NCBI GenBank assembly: GCA_015143295.1 | Contig: CM026565.1 | Span: 25,738,052-25,802,051, forward strand | Length of the DNA: 64,000 nucleotides | Source: Tetracentron sinense | Lineage: Eukaryota; Streptophyta; Magnoliopsida; Trochodendrales; Trochodendraceae | Direction: 5' to 3' | Shown: piece after piece, positions 21,467 to 33,140 of the stretch | Numbering within the stretch: position 1 is the first letter of the stretch | Layout of the letters: the number at the start of each line of letters is the position of its first letter | Notes under the pieces: generated by a model | Told to the model about the DNA's origin: nothing | Seen by the model: the letters and a program-made list of their open reading frames with translations, nothing else | The model's database searches: none | Made by a program: the position numbers and the translations under genes

Positions 21467-22290
21467 CACTACAAGAAATCTACCTATGGAAAATTAGAGA
21501 CGGAATCATTTCCGTCTCTAATACATCACTTATAGTGACGGAAGTAGATTTTGTCACAAATGTCCCCCCTCTAATAAGTGTCTAAATTTTTATTGTGTAA
21601 AAAAATTCATAGAGATGGAACTATTTATGTCCCTAATAAGGATATTTTTTAGAGACGGAAACAATTCCATCACTAATGGTATCCGTGACGGTGTTAACTG
21701 TTTGTACCGGAATATGCTTGTCACTATTGATACAAGATTATTAGAGATGAAACTATTCTGTCACTAATAAGGATATTTTGTAGAGATGGAAAAAGTTCTA
21801 TCACTAATGGTATCTGGGACGGTATGGATTTCTTGTAACGGAATATGTTTGTCACTATTGGTGCAAGATTATTAGTGACAGAATTATTTCCGTCACTATT
21901 GGATATAGATTATTAGTGACGAAAATAATTCCATCTCTAACACTGGTTATATAAAAACATAAAATCGAAACGCGTGAAAACCCAATTTTCTCCCTAATTT
22001 TGTTGTCTCCCGCGCTTCTTGCCTCCGACCACCTTCTGTCGATGTCAACCATCTTCTCTGGCCAAGTTCTCTTCTCTGGCCAGCATATTCGACCCAGATA
22101 CTCTCTCTGGCCAACATGTTTTAGGTTTTGAAGGATTTAGTCTCACAGACATGAAACTGAAAAAATTTTCAAAACCTAAATGATGAGGACAGACGTCGCC
22201 TTGCTTCTCCTATCTGGCCAGGATGACACTGCTCGGATAAGGGTATTCCCTACACGCATTTCATTTGATTAGGGTTTCTACATATTCTTT
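21467..22290 (+). mobile_element. CACTA 5' end with AGAGACGGAA subterminal repeats, truncated
   Basis: Starts CACTACAAGAAATCTACC. From 21490 to 21935 it carries repeated TTAGAGACGGAA, CCGTCACTAAT and related motifs, typical CACTA subterminal repeats. Next comes leader-like sequence (CTCCCTAATTTTGTTGTCTCC, repeated TCTCTGGCCA). I find no matching right terminus before the following tandem repeats, so it is probably truncated. The unit 2 copy starts at 45449. Long antisense frames across the repeat block are artefacts of the repeats. Confidence 0.75.
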
Positions 22291-22784
22291 CCATTCTTGA
22301 AAGGTATGAGGGAGAATCCCCTTCTAGTTTCTGAGCTATTAGCCAGAGTCAAAAGAGGACAGAAAGAGTTCTCATAAGCAGGAGAAAATGAAGGGCCGCC
22401 ATAGTGAAGGACTCTCCTTAGAGAGGACTGAACTCACTAAGCTACTAATGGAAGAGCTACTCTACTATAGGAAGGTGCTACCCTTACTCCATTCCTTTCA
22501 GGAATGGTGGGTAGATAACCACTTGGATTCTCCTTGCATGAAACACATAGGTGTTTATGAACGCATTCCTTCCCTTACACATCCATGTGCGATGAGTGGC
22601 GGGTAGATAACGACTCGGATTCTCCTTGCGTGAAAAAAATAGGTGTTCATGAACGCATTCCTTCCCTTACACATCCTTGTGCGATGAGAGATACACAAAG
22701 CATACCTTGTATTTTGAATTGAAATATACCAAAGTATTTTTGGTTATGAAGCATTAGCAAACCAAGTTTTTGAGAAAAAAGTAG
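22291..22784. repeat. Short tandem repeats (107-bp and 92-bp families)
   Basis: 22291-22390 holds one copy of a repeat that is present about three times in unit 2 (46746-47091). 22505-22688 holds two copies of a 92-bp repeat starting GGTGGGTAGATAAC or GGCGGGTAGATAAC. No protein is recognised in either strand. Confidence 0.6.
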
Positions 22785-25236
22785 TGTGAGCATGGGATTT
22801 TCCAACCCACTTTCACAATTATATGTTTTGACTTGAGTCGCCACCTATTCATTCTTAGGGATAGGTCCCGGGTATTTGTTTGTTTGGATAAGGCAAATGG
22901 TCTAATCAGAGTTAGGGTAAGTGGTTCGATTAAGCCATGAGGAAGGTGTTGGGCACCCCAAGACCCCCGTTTTATAACGGTTACCTACTCCCTAAACTTA
23001 AGCCAATTATAATCTCAAAGTTTAATTAGAATGTCCAAAGTTTTTAAGTGAGTGCTAATCCAAGAAAAATAGAAAGCTAGATGGCTAGGGTCGAACCCGA
23101 GTTGGGTTGCCTACGTACTCACATGGTGAGATCAGACCGAGCGTAGTTCTGGCACATGAGCCCGTGCCGAGGCTAGGGGGGAGTGTGTGTGTGCATAGGA
23201 TGGTCAAAGGGTCTAGCCTAGAAGGCTATGGTTTAGTTGACCGGGGAGGTCAAGTGCACAAGTGTTAAGTCTAACCGCGGTTAGAGGGTATTTATCCATG
23301 TTTAGATGAGCTAACCAAAGCTAAGGAGGTCCAACAAGTCTCTTTTTGGTCTTTTTGTATTTTTTATATTTTTTGAGATTTTTAGGGATATTTGAATGTT
23401 TTTTATATTTTGGTTATATTTGAATGTTTTTGGTGTTTTGAGATTTTATCATGTTTTTGGTATTTTGAGATTTTATCATGTTTTTGAATTTTCATATAGG
23501 TAAGGTTTTGACAAACTTAACTAAAGTCAAATTTAGTCCAAGAGTTTGGCTAAAAGATTATAGTTTAAGACATAAAGAGGGATGTGCCTTATGAATAGTA
23601 AATGGTCTATTACCAACACCTATTTTGTTGGATTGATGTTGATAATAGATCAAATACCATTGTCTTTAGTATGAAACATTTTTAAGAATGTCCTCTTTAA
23701 GTCCTTACACCATCATTTATCTTAAGTCCTTAAACCATCACCTACCCATTCAACATAGAACATGAAGGAAAAATAAAGAAATGAAAGAAAATGAAAACTC
23801 ATCCTCTCCCTTTTAAGGTGGTTCATTTACACCATTATTAATGATGTAATGTTGCTCTAAAGAATGTTAGGGAGGGGATGACCTTTCACAAAAAATTCTA
23901 GAAAGAGGACTAGAATCTCAAAAGAAAACAAAATGAAAAAGAGAGGTATAGCTTTAGCTTCCACTCTCTATGGGCCTACCCATATCCACACTTGTGGGTA
24001 CATAAAAAAGAAGAAAATATGTACATGGAAAGGAAAAGAAAAAATGAGCATCTCCTTGCCTTTGATATGGGGTCCCTCTACACCATTCGATTGGTGTAGA
24101 GAGGCCCAACTATGCTTGAGAAATGAGAGATCAAGAAGAGAGAACCAAAAAAAATAAAAAATAAAAAAGAAGAGAAAATGAAAGAGGGAGTGCCTACTCC
24201 TCCAAGAATTCTCCTTCAATGCTCCAAGGGGTAGGGTTTTAGAATCCACAAAGGAAGAGAGTTAGTGAAGAACTCTAAGCTTTTAGTCTTAGAATTCTTT
24301 CCAAACTCTAAACCTTAGTTTCTTCTCCCTTCTTCAAACTCAAGAGAAACACAAGTGGGTGGGAACCTTCTAGGGGTCTTGAGGGATGGATCTAAGGGGC
24401 TAAGAGATTGATATTTATAGGAAAACTAAGAGGTTGGGTTGTGTCTTTTACATGGGAGATAAAAGGAGCTAGTGGGTAAAGACTTGAGTGTTGTAAGGTG
24501 AGTTGGTAGATTGAGTGTTGTAAGGAGTGTAAAAGAGTTGATGGTTGAGTATTGTAAGGGGTGTAAGAGAGGTGTAAGAGAGTTGGTGGGTTGAGTGAAC
24601 TATGAGTTATATGGGTATGAGTTCTAGGATATAGGGTGTAAGAGAGGTGTAAGAGAGTTGGTGGGTTGAGTGAACTATGAGTTATATGGGTATGGGTTGG
24701 TGTAAGAGAGGTGTAAGAGAGTTGGTGGGTTGAGTGAACTATGGGTTATATGGGTATGGGTTGTAGGATATAGGGTAGGTGGATATGGATATATGGATTA
24801 GGTCTTATGAATCATGGGTTATTAGTAGATGGGTCATGGGTTATGATTATTGGATTTTGACTATGACATTTGGGCTTGGGCTATGGAAATAGGCTTTGGC
24901 TTAGGCAATTGGGTGATTGGGTATTTGAGCTTGACTACTTGGGTTGGGTAATAAAATTAGGTAATTGAGTTTGATTGAGTTGTCTAGGTATAAGTTTGGT
25001 CAAATGGGCTTGGGCCTTGGGTATACCTAGGGCTTACTAAGGTTAGGCTAGGGCTACCTAGGGTTTGGGTTTAGGACTACCTAGGGTTAAGCTTAGGGTT
25101 AACTAGGGTCTTAACTAGGGTTTAGTCCTATGGTTAAGGGTTTACCTAGGGTTTGGAACTAGGGTTGATCTAGGGTTTGGACCATAGCTAAATTAATTAA
25201 CCACGATTAAGGGGGTGTAAAAATAGGGTGCTGACA
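22785..25236 (+). mobile_element. Putative solo LTR of the same large-LTR family (2452 bp)
   Basis: Flanked by AGTAG on both sides (22780-22784, 25237-25241). Unit 2 has the uninterrupted sequence at about 47471. It starts TGTGAGCATGGG and ends GGTGCTGACA, TG...CA ends as for an LTR. It shares conserved blocks with 2244-4805 (GTCGAACCCGAGTTG, TGAGATCAGACCGAGC, and the AACCTAGGG-rich end), although the middle parts differ. No internal coding region is present. The lineage is inferred to be Ty3/gypsy with long LTRs but not proven. Confidence 0.75.
24561..24770. repeat. Tandem repeat, three copies of 64-75 bp
   Basis: Copies starting at about 24561, 24636 and 24700 share GTGTAAGAGAGGTGTAAGAG and TTGGTGGGTTGAGTGAAC. 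It is internal to the LTR-like insert. Confidence 0.75.
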
Positions 25237-25241
25237 AGTAG

Positions 25242-25870
25242 TAAGTGTTATCATGAATAGCACCCATTATCTTTAATTAAATACGCCCACATTTCGTACT
25301 CAGGTCATAAACATAATTCTTTATGTGTTGGTAGCTTGTTCTTATTAAGCAACTCTAGTCTACGCAAGAGGTGAAAGAGTTGTTGCATATTAAGGATGTT
25401 CTCCAAAGAGGGGTAAACATATTACTTGTTCTTTTGTCTAATTCATTTATTTCACAAAAAGTTTGAATTAGATTATAAATGTTGTTGTATTGGAAGGTAT
25501 CGAGGCTAGTTCAAGAAGGTAGCATAAGCTCTTTCTCCCCTTGTGTTGGATAGAAATGCTTAATTAGAACGAGTTGCCAATAGAAAGAATTCTGGTATTA
25601 GTAAGAAATATGTGCATATTTATGTTAAAGATAATGCGAGCTACTGAAGATAATAACATACGCCTTTTTTCTCAAAGAATTTCTTCGCTAATACTTTATA
25701 ACAGAAATATCTTGATGTAGTCCAATTCAAAATATGAGGGATGCTTTGCGTTTCTCATTGTACAAAGATGTGCAAAGGCTAGAATGTGTTCATAAGGTAT
25801 ATCTATTTCATGTAAACAATATTTTTGTTAGCAAAAATAATTAAGTACTATTAAACTTACACTAAATAAA
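25242..25870. other. Non-coding unit sequence, no gene seen
   Basis: The first 300 bp match unit 2 (47471-47755). Beyond about 25540 unit 2 diverges and carries an unrelated purine-rich segment up to 48085. No coding signal recognised. Confidence 0.5.
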
Positions 25871-26361
25871 GGAACCTTACACTAGATAAAGGCATACGAT
25901 ACCTTGAAAATATACTTGAAGGGCAAACATGCATCCATAGACAAATTATTTCATTTGCAACACCTCTTTAAATTCTTATATTCGATTATGTCCAAAGTAT
26001 ATTCATTAAACTCTTCTAAATTATCTATTAAGTTAAGGTAATTTAATTTATATGGTAAAGCTTTCTCCTCCTTCAAGAAAAGTCTACAAAAATTAGAAAA
26101 ACCAACTTTGCATTATAATTAAGGAACCTTACACTAAATAAAGGCATAAGATAGCTTGAAAATATACTTGAAGGGCAAACATGCATCCATAGGCAAATTA
26201 TTTCATTTACTACACTTCCTTAAATGCTTGTATTCGATTATGCCCAAAGTATATTCATTAAACTCTTCTAAATTATCTATTAAGTTAAGATAATCTAAGT
26301 TTATATGGTAAAGCTTTCTCCTCCTTCAAGAAAAGTCTACAAAAATTAGAAAAACCAACTT
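25871..26361. repeat. Tandem duplication of about 250 bp
   Basis: 25871-26110 and 26123-26361 are near-identical direct copies with period 252, starting GGAACCTTACACTA and ending AAAAACCAACTT. Unit 2 keeps only the end of one copy (about 48085-48195). On the minus strand a short open stretch (INYLNLIDNLEEFNEYTLDII) looks coding-like but belongs to no family I recognise. Confidence 0.75.
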
Positions 26362-27790
26362 CCTTCATCTATACAACTCTTAAATGCATTCATCGAATAA
26401 CTCTTCAATATCTTCCATAAATCTAGAAAGAGTCTTCTCCAAAGTGAATCTGGTACTAGCTCAGTCTAATGATAGGAGTTGAGAGAGTGGACCTCAGTTG
26501 TAGATTTCCTAGGTACCTTGGATATCGAACTCTAGATTTCCAAGGAGCTTCTAAAGTAAGTGGGACGATTTGAGACACAAATTTAAAAGATGAGAGGTTA
26601 GATAGCCATGCAAAACAACAATGCAAAAAAGTGTGCTTTCTTTTAGGATTACTTCTAAAATTCTTCCTTAGCTCTTTACTGAAGGCCACCATACACGTGG
26701 ATGAAGGTTGAGTCATGTACTCCAGCATAGAGGTGATAGAAAACTTTGTCTTCCACCCTCATTATCCTTCAATACCTCTCCCCTTCAATCGTTAATACCC
26801 TCTTGGTTCAGTTGGACCTTTTATGGGTTGAGGCCAACAACTTCAAGCCCATTCATAATCAAGACCTTAGTAACCCAAACTGCTTATGACCATACCCGCT
26901 CCTTTGCTCAAACCACACTCTCATGATTTGAGAGTGGATTCGCGCAAGGAGCACGATTTTCAATCTTGGGGAGCACGGTTTTCATTTCGATAAGAAGACC
27001 AAAGACTATTTTTTTTTTTTTTAAAAAATTAAGTTTAAACTTAAAGGCTGCCAAAAAAAAGGGTAAAAGCTTTGTGGTGAAAAGATGTAAGCTTTGCTTC
27101 TTCTTTTTTAGTTTCTTTTACATTTAATGGCAGTTAGCAGTTTATGTCAGGAGACTTTTAACTCTTTCAAAATTTTATTTATATATTAATTTATTTAATT
27201 ATTTTATTCTCATCAGTCATCATCTTTCCTTTTGCTTGTTTACTTTATTCAAATGTAGTTCAACTAATTGCGATTGAGCTCTTCAAATGGGAAGAGTTCA
27301 ATTGCACCTACAAGTCAACATGTGTCCCTGTTAATCTTTATTAATCGTGGTTAAGATTTACTAACCTTAAGGTTCAATAATCTAAACCTAAGATTATATA
27401 ATCTATTATAACCCATAGATTATATATATATAGATCCGGCGCTCTCAACCCTATCCTAAATTAAAATTTGACGCTCTCGCTCCTGCTTCCCACTCCTGCT
27501 TTTGCTTTGGTAGATTAAGACTATAATTTTTGAAAAAAAATAGATTTAGAACATGTAAAACTATCTTTTGAATTATTGCTGATCACGGAACAAAATTGGA
27601 CATTCTTCAGAATTGCCAACATCTATACATTGATCTCTAATAATTGGTTGTCGACCGCTGACAAATCACCAATAATTGGGTATCAATCATTGATAATTGG
27701 CTGTTGACTGCCATTATTTGGTGATCGATACTCAAATATTAGTGATCAACATCTAACTATTAGCGAGCAGAGGAAGATTATTAGTAGTTG
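26362..27790. other. Non-coding unit sequence, no gene seen
   Basis: Colinear with 48195-48580 and 54643-55172 in unit 2, where a Ty3-type element interrupts it. The minus-strand 90-codon frame at 26456-26728 has no recognisable domain. The segment 27620-27790 has repeated ATTGGTGATCGAT-like motifs. Confidence 0.5.
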
Positions 27791-28267
27791 CACTACAAAA
27801 ATATAGGCCTTCAGCGGCAATCTTTTAACGGCGTTTAGCCAAAAATGCCTCGAAAGGCAACCAACCACGGCATTTCTATAGAAACGTTGTTGATTACATG
27901 GCGGGAACATGTTTAGCGGCATTTTATAAAGAAATGCCGTAGTTGGTGGACTCTATAACGGCGCTCTTGAAAAAAGTGCCGCAAAAGACATGGTGGGAAG
28001 CTAACTTCAACGGTGCTTATTTGAAGTCGCCACGGATAGAGGCTCGTGCCATGCCAACCTCGGCATCACTTAAGGGCCTTTCGCGGCGCTTTTTAAAAAC
28101 GCGGCGAAAGGCACCGTATTTGGGGATTTAAGGCCCGAGCCTTTCCCTCTTCTCTTTCCCTCCACTTTCTCTCTTCCTCTCCTCCTCCTGCTCTTTGCTT
28201 CGGCTCCCTTGCTCCGTGCTCCAGCCACCTTCTTTGGTGTTCTTCTCTGGCCACCCACTCCAATAAG

Positions 28268-28316
<49 letters not shown>

Positions 28317-29760
28317 CTAATAATAGTTTGCTTCTTCTCTCTCTCAACCGCCCTCTCCTCTCTCGCAGTCTCTTTTCTCAGGTAACCGCCAACCTCTTTT
28401 TGTTTTGTTTTAGATTTGGGTATTTTACGAATCATTTTTTTCATCCATGTCTAGGATTTTAAGTTCCTGTTCTTCTAGGATTTTAAGTTATGATGAATTT
28501 ATGGATTTGGGTTTGGCTTGCATGTTTTTTTTTTCAACTGATCTCTGATTTCTTCATAATATTTCTATTCTAGATATGGTTGCTGTTTCTAATGATCTGC
28601 GTTATATTCTGAGCTTTTATTCACATATTATTTGGATTTGAAGTGCTTGTCATTTGGTTTGTGTAGAAATTGTAGTTTAGATTAGTCGGTTTTTGTTGGG
28701 GTTATTGAATCTGAACAAAGGAAGAAAAAAAATTCCATTGTTGAATTGATTTTTGTCCTAGGGTTTGATGATGGGGTAGAAGTGGCATTTTGTGTAAATG
28801 GATTTTGGTTGCCTCTGGGATTATTGGATCTGAAGAGAGAGAGAGAGAGAAAATAATGTTTTTTTGTGCTTCTTTGCATATTAATTAATTATGAAATCTG
28901 TAAATTTTATCATTTTGATATTCTAATAAATAATTTTATTTTATTTTATTGTCTTTATAGGAAGGAGCCGACATCACACACCTATTGAGTTTTAAAGCTG
29001 TGGGAGGGAACCAGCGAGATGAAGATAGTTAGACTTGGGATTTTTTGACACTTTTTAATGGACATGTATTATTACATTATGATGGGCACGTGTGATTGGA
29101 TGTATTTATTTTATATATACTGATTGTGGATATCCAAGCAAAAAGTTTATTTTATATATAATGTATTTATTTTACATTATGGGCACGGTTTATTTATTTT
29201 ATATTGTTGACAGGTGTAAAAAAAAAATTTTACAAAATTAAATTCTATTTTGTCATTCGATTACTATCTGCGGCATTTGGGAAACACCATAATTGACATC
29301 CATTACTATGATGACGTTTGTAAAATGGCGTCATAGACTCCACTTATAGCGGCGTTTGGAAAATGCTGTCATGGACTCCACCTTCAGCGGTGTTTGGGAA
29401 ATGCCGTCATAGACTCCACCTATAGCAGCGTTTTGTTGAACGTCATCATAGACTCCACATATCGCGGCGTTTTTTTGAATGTCGTGACATGTGTTTTTAC
29501 AAGCCGTTATCGGTTTAGTTAGTGCCGGCGTTATTAAAACACCATTATACGTAGAGCCTGTAGTGGCGTTTTAGAAACGCCATCACAAACTATACCTATA
29601 ACGGCATTATTCAAACGCCGAGTATAAATGTCTTCTTTACCTTTCCCGACGTGACCAATAATGGCGTTTGGTATGAAACGCCATTATTACCAATAACGGC
29701 GTTTTTGTGTCTTTTAACGGCATTGTTCAAACGCAGTAAAAAGTCTTAAATTTTGTAGTG
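27791..29760 (+). mobile_element. Non-autonomous CACTA element, GCGGCGTTT subterminal type (1970 bp)
   Basis: Left end CACTACAAAAATATAGG at 27791; right end AATTTTGTAGTG at 29760. The inverted termini agree over CACTACAAAA. Flanking triplets are TTG and TCG, close to a 3-bp target duplication. Both ends carry repeats of GCGGCGTTT or GGCATTTT with AAATGCCGTCATAGACTCC, about 40 bp apart at the right end (29270-29720). The interior has a CT-rich leader with a long CT microsatellite (28267-28315) and possible splice sites (CAGGTAACC, TTTATAGGAAGG). There is no transposase. The unit 2 copy (55173-56266) has lost the left end. Confidence 0.8.
28267..28315. repeat. CT microsatellite
   Basis: A run of CT dinucleotides with one TTT interruption. 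The antisense arginine/glutamate-rich frames (28070-28444) come from this run and are not genes. Confidence 0.95.
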
Positions 29761-30202
29761 TCGATCATTACGAAAACTTTATTTCAAACACAAACAAAAA
29801 AAAACTAAATATTATTTTTTGCAATTTTGAAGTTGAATCCACCTCATCACCTTTCTATAGAACAAGAACCCCACATGTTATGTGCATTATCCAAAAAAAT
29901 TTTAAAAGGGATAGAATCAACAAACCTTATATACGCTCAATCCAAAGTTCAAAACTCTCTAAATAGCATCCTCAACAGCACAAAATGTTTTTAATGGTTT
30001 CGTAAAAGCCTTCAATTTCATTGAGTTATATCTAGAAGGGTTTATGAAGAAATATGAATGAAGAGGAAAGTGATCATTACAACCTCAAGTATATTCATTC
30101 ACTCAATGTTTTACAAATTGAACTGGTCACCAAACCATTAGAGATGATGTCCGGTCTAATGTTCAAACATCTGGGTGGACAAATTGAATAGCAATATATA
30201 TA
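29761..30202. other. Junction between duplication units
   Basis: Up to about 30071 the sequence matches 56267-56590 near the end of unit 2; from about 30072 it matches 8550 onward (and 62190 onward). The join is at a GTGAT stretch, consistent with a microhomology-mediated deletion of the A segment. Confidence 0.75.
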
Positions 30203-30678
30203 GGGGATAGCTACAGTTCACACGGTGCGTGAAGGTGGTAACTACCACCAAGAATTTTTATACCCTATAATTCCTTAAAAATAAGGGTTTTATACATCAT
30301 TGTGTAACCTTTTAAAAGCCGCAAATTTTGAACCCTTTCCAATTTTTAAGACCCCAAAATTTCGAAACCACTCATGTCTCCTCATCTTCTACCTTCCTTT
30401 ATTCTTCTTTGTTTCATCCATTTTGATGAACACAACCTTTGTTTGGAAGAGACAGAAAAGAGATATCCTCTTAGATCTCCATTGCAGGAGGGAGAGAGAG
30501 ATAGAGAGAGTGTATGCCTATGGTAAACCTCGTTTTCTAGGTCTCCTCTCAAATCTCCATTGCAGAAAAAAAAACAGAGAAGCAACCAAGAAGGGAGAGA
30601 GAGAGAGAGAGAGAGAGAGGTATGAAAACAAAATGGTTTCTGATGAATGATGAAATTTCAAATTTGGGGTGTCAGGTC

Positions 30679-30795
30679 TGATGAAGGAGACTCCAAGTCC
30701 ACGCCCTCTACTCTACAGCCGTCTCCACACATTGCAAGCTAAGCAACTAATTGGTATCTTGTGGGAATAGTAAGATTGTAGGAGGATATCGTATC
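30679..30795 (+). repeat. Forward fragment of LTR, first 117 bp
   Basis: Identical in order to 35468-35584, starting TGATGAAGGAGACTCC and ending GGATATCGTATC. It forms the outer left end of the insertion next to the AGGTC target duplication. Confidence 0.9.
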
Positions 30796-31309
30796 AAGAG
30801 AGCTAAGCTCTGATACCATGTAGAAAAATAAGAAGAAGATGAAGAGAGAAGAGAAAACGTGAGTTGCTCTTGAAAGAGGGTAGGCGTTCACTATTCAAAA
30901 CGTGAATTACACCACCCTACTCCTTTTGTATATATATGAAAGGATTACAATAAACTAGGAAATTTCTTTATCATAGAATAGGAAACTTTCCAATAGACTA
31001 GGAAATTTCCTTAACATAGACTAGGGAACTTTCCCATAAAATAGACTAGGAGACTTTCTTAATACAAAATAGGAAACTTTCCTATACAATAGAGTAGGAG
31101 ACTTTCTTAATACAAAATAGGAAACTTTCTTAACATAGAATAGGAAACTTTCTCAAGCTCTCAAACTAGTGAACGCATGTGTTGCCTCTTGGGATACGAT
31201 ATCCTCCTACAATCTTACTATTCCCACAAGATACCAATTAGTTGCTTAGCTTGCAATGTGTGGAGACAGCTGTAGAGTAGAGGGCGTGGACTTGGAGTCT
31301 CCTTCATCA
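30796..31309 (-). repeat. Inverted primer site (30796-30818) and inverted complete LTR (30819-31309)
   Basis: AAGCTCTGATACCA at 30805-30818 is the reverse complement of the initiator tRNA-Met primer site. It is followed by TGTAGAAAAATAAG to CTTCATCA, the reverse complement of the full 491-bp LTR. An LTR in this position would normally be in forward orientation, with the primer site on its gag side. Confidence 0.9.
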
Positions 31310-31325
31310 AGACAAAGTTATTTAC

Positions 31326-33140
31326 ATGAGCAGGGGTCTTGGACAACGGTACAATATTTTGGTTACTTCCATGCTTGCAAAACCCCCCTTCCCAACCTAT
31401 TCCCAGTTTGTCACAGCCGTCCAAAGCTATGATTTAAGGATGAAAAATATGGAGCCCGAGCCAAAACCAATTGATCATAGTATGGCATTCTTTGGGCAAC
31501 GCTCCAATAGGGGACCGAATAATGGTCCACGTAATTTTAATCCTGGATTTAATGGAGGTGGTAGAGGAAACAATGGGTACTTTAATGGTGGTCGCAATAG
31601 TGGCAGAGGAAGGGGTGGCTACAATGGTCCAAACGCTAATGGTGGATTCAACTCACGTGGTCGTGGTTTTGCACCAGCCGGCCAACAAGGGTTTCGACCC
31701 TTTAATCAAAGCTTCAATCAAAATTTTAGACCACCACAACCGAATCAAGGATTTGGTCAACAACTTGGGCAAGGTAATCAGTTCAATGGTGGTAATCAAT
31801 TTCATGGTTCTAACCCCAAGCCTGCAGGTACCCCTCCTGAGGGACAACCACCCATAGGATCTCAAGGAAATCACCCTGCCCAGAATGAATGTCAAATATG
31901 TGGCCGTAGAGGCCACTCTGCAATTCGGTGCTGGTATAGGTGGGACTTCTCTTATATGGCACAAGATGAGATGCCACAGGCACTAGCTTCGATGACCTTG
32001 AATGAACCACAAGATCCTAATGTCTACTTGGACACTGGAGTGAGCGAACACATGACCAATGATCCAGGTAAATTAATCAACTTGATTCCATATTCTGGGT
32101 CTAATAAAGTTGTTATTGGTGATGGTTCACATTTAAATATATCTCATGTTGGGACTACATCTATTCATTCTAGTTTGGGAGAGATGAAATTAAATGATGT
32201 TTTGGTAGTACCTGAGCTGCATAAAAAGTTGCTTTATGTGAGTCAGCTAGCTAAGGATAATTGTTGCACTATTGAATTTACTGACTATGGCTTTTGTATT
32301 AAGGATCGAGCAACGGGCAGAATTTTGGCAACAGGGAGTAAAAAGGGAAACTTGTATGCCTTAGATGGAGATGCTGCTGCTGCCCTAGTAGCAGTAAGAT
32401 CGGGAAAGGCACCAGAAAATATTTGGCATCAACGTTTAGGACATCCCAATTCTAAATTATTGCAGTTTTTGAATTCTCAAAAAATAATTGATGTTAGTTC
32501 TTGGTTAAGTAGTCCTAGAATTTGTGAGAGTTGTCAGTTGGGAAAGAGCTGTAAGCTTCCTTTTTCGTTGAGTAATAAAAAAGCTCTTGTTCCTCTTACA
32601 AAAATTCATTGTGATTTGTGGGGACCTACTCCTGTTGCTTCTTATCAAAACATGAGATATTATGTTGTTTTTGTCGACGATTACTCTAGATTCACTTGGA
32701 TTTATCCTCTCAAAAATAAATCTGATTTTTATGATGCCTTTCGGAAATTTCAGAAATTGGTAGAAAATCAGTTTTCCAAGAAAATTAAAATTTTTCAGAG
32801 TGATGGTGGTGGGGAGTTTCAGTCTAAGAATTTTATTAACCATCTGGAAAATTGTGGTATTTTGAGACAGATGTCTTGCCCAGGAACCCCAGAGGAGAAT
32901 GGTGTTGTTGAAAGAAAACATCGACACATTGTTGAGATGGGATTAACATTACTTTTTCACTCCAAGCTGCCTAAGAGTTTATGGGTTGAAGCTTTTCTTA
33001 CAACTGTACATCTGATTAATAGATTGCCTTCTACTGTCATTGGTATGGAAACACCATTCTTTAAATTGTATGGAACTCAGCCGGATTATTCTTCCCTGAA
33101 GATATTTGGATGCAGATGCTTCCCCTATTTACGAGATTGA
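31326..33140 (+). pseudogene. copia gag (partial), protease and integrase
   Basis: The 604-codon frame opens in mid-gag (RYNILVTSMLAKPPFPTY, VQSYDLRMKN), so the N-terminal Gag half, and presumably the true start, are missing. A glycine- and asparagine-rich linker follows, then the zinc knuckle CQICGRRGHSAIRC near residue 189. The protease site is VYLDTGVSEHMTND near residue 236, where D-T-G is kept. The integrase head is WHQRLGHPN near 367 with CESCQLGKSCKLPF. The DDE core is HCDLWGP near 428, FQSDGGGEF near 492 and EENGVVERKH near 523. It ends at one TGA after CFPYLRD. The same frame continues directly into the next entry, so a single nonsense codon breaks the polyprotein. Confidence 0.92.

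Larger units (their letters stand above)
952..30071 (+). repeat. Segmental duplication unit 1 (segments A to H)
   Basis: Colinear homology with unit 2 and unit 3. 952-8546 matches 56689-62190. 8546-14046 matches 30072-30388 plus 36744-41990, and also 62190-64000. 14047-19349 matches 41991-44675. 20725-22784 matches 44717-47470. 25237-25540 matches 47471-47755. 26260-26780 matches 48085-48580. 26810-27345 matches 54643-55172. 28120-30071 matches 55173-56590 with internal gaps. Long stretches look well over 90 percent identical by eye. Differences are mainly unit-specific transposon insertions and small deletions. Confidence 0.9.

Noticed and set aside
28070..28444. 124-codon arginine- and glutamate-rich minus-strand frame
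   Set aside because: Produced by the CT microsatellite and CT-rich leader of a CACTA element; low complexity, not conserved in unit 2.
32505..32927. Antisense frames within the gag-pol of the copia element at 30679-36098
   Set aside because: Shadows of the sense coding region; the sense strand has clear protease, integrase, RT and RNase H motifs.
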